From JAGVSR01 sp963750715 (lineage in GTDB: Bacteria; Pseudomonadota; Alphaproteobacteria; Rhizobiales; Hyphomicrobiaceae), in NCBI GenBank assembly GCA_963750715.1, contig CAVVRP010000012.1:806001-870000 (forward strand): a stretch of DNA of 64,000 nt, given 5' to 3'. Both the position numbers and the translations under genes were made by a program. Position 1 is the stretch's first letter. Each line of letters begins with the position of its first letter. Under the pieces are notes generated by a model. The model saw only the letters and a program-made list of their open reading frames with translations. It did not search any database and had not been told where the DNA came from. Below are positions 63,368-64,000 of this stretch, one piece after another.

Positions 63368-64000
63368 ATGGATATCAACCTAGCACGCACGTTCCTCATG
63401 GTCACCGAGACCGGCAGTTTCATCGATGCCGCTCACAAACTTAACATCACTCAATCCACAGTTTCTGCCCGAATTAAAGGGCTTGAAGACCTTCTCGGCC
63501 GCCCGCTGTTCGAGCGATCGAAGACCGGCGCCGAACTAACGACTGCAGGCGAACAGTTCCACAAGCATGCGCTTGCGCTGGTCCGAGTCTGGCAACGCGC
63601 CCAACTTGAAGTCTCTCTCTCCGATCAGCACCGCGACCATCTGGCAGTGGGTGCGCCATCCAGTCTCTGGCAGGGGTTTCTGCTGAAGTGGGTCGGCTGG
63701 CTGCGATCCGAGAACCCCGACATCGCCGTCACCGCCGCCGTCGGGTTGGCATCGGTACTGACCCAGCGGCTGATCGAGGGCGCACTCGACCTTGCCGTGA
63801 TGTACCGGCCGATCCAGCCGCCGGGGCACATCGTCGAGCATTTGTTCGACGAGGAGTTCGTCCTCGTCAGCAGTGCCCGGCCGGGACAACGCAAGGCCAG
63901 CACCGACTATGTGTTCGTCGACTGGGGCCCGGACTTCCAGCAGGACCACGCTTCCGCCTATCCGGAGCTGTCGAACCCCGGGTTGAACTTCGATATCGGC
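63368..64000 (+). CDS. LysR-family transcriptional regulator, 3' truncated by the window end
   Basis: 211 residues visible. The N-terminal winged helix-turn-helix MDINLARTFLMVTETGSFIDAAHKLNITQSTVSARIKGLEDLLGRPLFER is typical LysR, followed by the effector domain (LAVGAPSSLWQGFLLKWVGWLR near 92). Divergent from the histone-like peptide gene with about 180 bases between starts, a common arrangement for a LysR regulator and its target, so it may control 63113-63184; that is inference. Confidence 0.9.
   Translation, partial: MDINLARTFLMVTETGSFIDAAHKLNITQSTVSARIKGLEDLLGRPLFERSKTGAELTTAGEQFHKHALALVRVWQRAQLEVSLSDQHRDHLAVGAPSSLWQGFLLKWVGWLRSENPDIAVTAAVGLASVLTQRLIEGALDLAVMYRPIQPPGHIVEHLFDEEFVLVSSARPGQRKASTDYVFVDWGPDFQQDHASAYPELSNPGLNFDIG

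Noticed and set aside
1..64000. CRISPR arrays, insertion sequences or prophage
   Set aside because: No direct-repeat array, transposase, integrase or phage structural gene was seen.

Overview
The window looks like part of the chromosome of a methylotrophic alphaproteobacterium of the Hyphomicrobiales. A Hyphomicrobium-like organism is my guess, not a demonstrated assignment. The evidence is a tetrahydromethanopterin/methylofuran C1 gene set (OrfY-like, mch, orf5-like, orf7-like, fae, a HisA-like protein, an MfnF-like protein) in a high-GC genome, together with alphaproteobacterial markers: TrcR (DUF1013), plant-type GshA, a DUF1489 protein, a bactofilin and endonuclease-type MutL. I see no rRNA, insertion sequence, prophage or CRISPR array.

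Layout. 1-6409: formaldehyde oxidation and C1-cofactor cluster. 6544-8373: ABC ATPase plus HlyD-type adaptor with no permease next to them. 8540-9534: a structured leader, a cold-shock-like small protein, and small unknowns. 9551-18823 (minus strand): an FAD amine oxidase with a RidA partner, Tex, a metallophosphoesterase, and glycolate oxidase glcDEF. 19144-24586: a small Cys-rich secreted protein, gshA, rsmE, ubiA, a three-hairpin intergenic region, trcR and a MaoC hydratase. 24616-32813: ribF, ileS, lspA, a lipoprotein and a pair of M16 peptidases. 32937-41277: pgi, mutL, bactofilin, rsmD, rluB-like, tadA, patatin and aspartate aminotransferase. 41549-45295: small membrane and secreted proteins, an SDR and a CBS protein. 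45463-54333: uvrB, a PfpI protein, a HisC-like aminotransferase, DUF1489 and small envelope proteins. 54410-60412: a secreted coiled-coil protein, a CorA-like protein, MgtE and a NodB deacetylase. 60551-64000: a second deacetylase, tRNA-Leu(GAG), lipB, a 23-residue histone-like peptide and the start of a LysR regulator.

How it works together. Fae condenses formaldehyde with H4MPT and Mch opens methenyl-H4MPT. The flanking ATP-grasp, CitG-like, HisA-like and MfnF-like genes fit biosynthesis of the H4MPT and methylofuran cofactors. Most of the rest is housekeeping.

Quality warning. Several highly conserved genes (mfnF-like, trcR, ileS, lspA, the first M16 gene, ydcF-like) are broken by frameshifts that each look like one extra base. 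The first 800 bases carry about seven shifts. Because flanking residues stay conserved and the direction is uniform, I favour sequence errors over true pseudogenes, and I give spans for the intact gene. Hairpin coordinates are hand-counted and may be off by a base.
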